Assembly: GCA_963664045.2 (NCBI GenBank)
Contig: CAXXGT010000010.1
Coordinates: forward strand, 91,315 to 155,314
Length of the DNA: 64,000 nucleotides
Direction of reading: 5' to 3'
Source: JAPPHA01 sp963664045
GTDB lineage: Bacteria > Pseudomonadota > Alphaproteobacteria > Rhodobacterales > Rhodobacteraceae
Shown: piece after piece, positions 63,095 to 64,000 of the stretch
Layout of the letters: each line of letters opens with the position of its first letter
How positions within the stretch are numbered: position 1 is the stretch's first letter
Notes under the pieces: generated by a model
Told to the model about the DNA's origin: nothing
What the model saw: only the letters and a program-made list of their open reading frames with translations
Database searches by the model: none
Made by a program: the position numbers and the translations under genes

Positions 63095-63805
63095 ATGTTC
63101 ATCAGGCGCGCAAAAACACGCACCACCGAAGACGGGACCCAGTACTTCTCCTACCGCCTCGTCCGCAACCAACGACAGGGCGACAGGGTCAGGCAGAGGA
63201 CCCTCCTCAACCTCGGAAGCGCCTTCCCCGTGGAGAAGAGACACTGGCGCCTGTTGTGCGCGCGCATCACCCAGCTCATCGGGCGCCAGGAGACACTTCT
63301 GCCGCTCCCCTGGCCCGATGAGGTCGAGGCGGAGGCACAGCGCATCGCTGCCCGGCTGGTCAGCCGCTCACCCCCGGTCGCAGGCGCCGGGCCCGGCTCC
63401 AACATGGAAACGGTGGATGTGGCGTCCCTGGAGATGGTGCGGCCGCGTTCTGCCGGTGTCGAGCATGTGGGGCTGTGGGCGATGGAACAACTCGGCCTCG
63501 AGGCACTCCTGGAGCACCTGGGTTTCAACCGCCGGTCGCGGGCCGTGGCCATGGGGTCGATCATCGGCCGCATGGCGGTGCCGGGCTCGGAGCGCGCGAC
63601 CTGGCGCTGGCTCTGCGAGCGGAGTGCGCTCGGCGAACTCCTCGATGTCGATTTCGAGACCATGAACATGATGCGCCTGTACCGGGCCTCGGATGCGCTG
63701 CTGTCGCGGCGCCGGGCGATCGAGGCCCACGTGTTCGAGCGGGTGACGGACCTGTTCTCGCTGGGACACACGGTAAGTAAGCGGGTAAACGGCGACGTCT
63801 GTTGA
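63095..63805 (+). pseudogene. IS1634-family transposase, C-terminally truncated
   Basis: A 236-residue frame beginning MFIRRAKTRTTEDGTQYFSY, then RLVRNQRQGDRVRQRTLLNL, the standard IS1634 start, continuing to SDALLSRRRAIEAHVFERVT and DLFSLGHT. At about 63775 the sequence switches to unrelated SKRVNGDVC and stops; full-length members are roughly twice as long or more and carry the DDE residues later. The element is therefore cut. The 13-mer CTGTTGATTTCGC lies both upstream (62950) and directly after it (63799). Confidence 0.85.
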
Positions 63806-63811
63806 TTTCGC
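63799..63811 (+). repeat. 13-bp direct repeat, copy 2
   Basis: CTGTTGATTTCGC recurs in the same orientation at the point where the IS1634 transposase frame breaks off, followed by CTGGTTTCTG, similar to copy 1. Confidence 0.55.
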
Positions 63812-63961
63812 CTGGTTTCTGGTTTCGTCCTGGCGGCTGCGGCCGATCCTGCGGCGTGACATTCTCCGATTTGCTGCTGCTGCGCCGTTTTTTCCGTTTG
63901 ACACGATAGGGCGCCGGGGCTATTCCCGGCGAATCAAGACGAATCATCGGGGAGAACGGCC

Positions 63962-64000
63962 ATGGGCGCATGGTTTGGATCGAAAGCGACCTCTGGTCTT
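63962..64000 (+). CDS. Probable DNA adenine methylase (first 13 codons only)
   Basis: Behind the ribosome site GGGGAG, the last 39 bases read MGAWFGSKATSGL. The WFGSKATxGL start is one I associate with phage and island D12-class DNA adenine methylases, which continue with a CQPIIA-like stretch. The evidence is only 13 residues, so the call is provisional. Confidence 0.45.
   Translation, partial: MGAWFGSKATSGL

Noticed and set aside
1..64000. CRISPR array or rRNA genes
   Set aside because: No regularly spaced repeats and no rRNA-like conserved segments were seen.

Overview
This GC-rich window most likely comes from an alphaproteobacterial chromosome. The blocks CarD / 7Fe ferredoxin / S4 protein / SUV3-like helicase and ValS / PCMT-family methyltransferase / TolC are arrangements I associate with that class. 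This is inferred from gene content; no rRNA gene or species marker is present. Positions 1-54175 read as ordinary chromosome with a few insertions. Positions 54176-64000 are accessory DNA full of broken mobile elements.

Left part (1-20900). An ABC exporter gene runs off the left edge. An intact ISKra4-family element (747-2453) with a perfect 9-bp target duplication lies just upstream of it. A ureide (purine-ring) degradation cluster follows: class V aminotransferase, ureidoglycolate lyase, ureidoglycine aminohydrolase, a HisC-like aminotransferase and a PuuE-type allantoinase. A solitary TnpB element splits this cluster. Next come valS, an HD-domain protein resembling PhnZ/TmpB oxygenases, a PhnB-like VOC protein, a PCMT-family methyltransferase, TolC, cobQ, a DUF457-like membrane protein, tRNA-Cys, a decayed SulP transporter and an alpha-carbonic anhydrase.

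Sugar-acid region (20812-32826). A three-gene ABC importer faces a LacI-family repressor. Genes follow for gluconate 5-dehydrogenase, gluconokinase, a beta-hydroxyacid dehydrogenase, a 2-hydroxyacid dehydrogenase, L-idonate 5-dehydrogenase, a GlcG/HbpS-like protein, an SMP-30 lactonase and 6-phosphogluconate dehydrogenase. Three copies of a GTTATCGATAAC-type palindrome lie in the three main promoter regions. Together they suggest one LacI-controlled regulon that imports an aldonate (L-idonate, gluconate or a lactone) and feeds it through 5-ketogluconate and gluconate to 6-phosphogluconate and the pentose phosphate pathway.

Housekeeping part (33183-54175). cobT and cobS diverge. Then come carD, fdxA, the S4 gene, the SUV3-like helicase and a TPR lipoprotein-like gene on the minus strand, an SCP2 protein, an inositol-monophosphatase-family enzyme, a quinone oxidoreductase, a Bax-inhibitor-1 homologue with a clear terminator, rpmG, a translationally coupled tungstate transporter (tupBCA), a UvrD/PcrA helicase, pyruvate carboxylase, a cyclic-nucleotide-phosphodiesterase-like enzyme and tRNA-Gly.

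Right part (54176-64000). It holds a tnpB remnant with its end hairpin, a Uma2-family gene, broken IS630, IS1380 and IS1634 transposases, a RelBE-like toxin-antitoxin pair, a CoA-transferase fragment, an amidase, a truncated integrase, an SDR gene, an Ldh-family fragment and the first codons of a probable DNA adenine methylase. I see no CRISPR array and no clearly undescribed defence or biosynthetic system. The best leads are the three-site LacI regulon, the repeated TnpB-end hairpins and the HisC-like enzyme in the ureide cluster.
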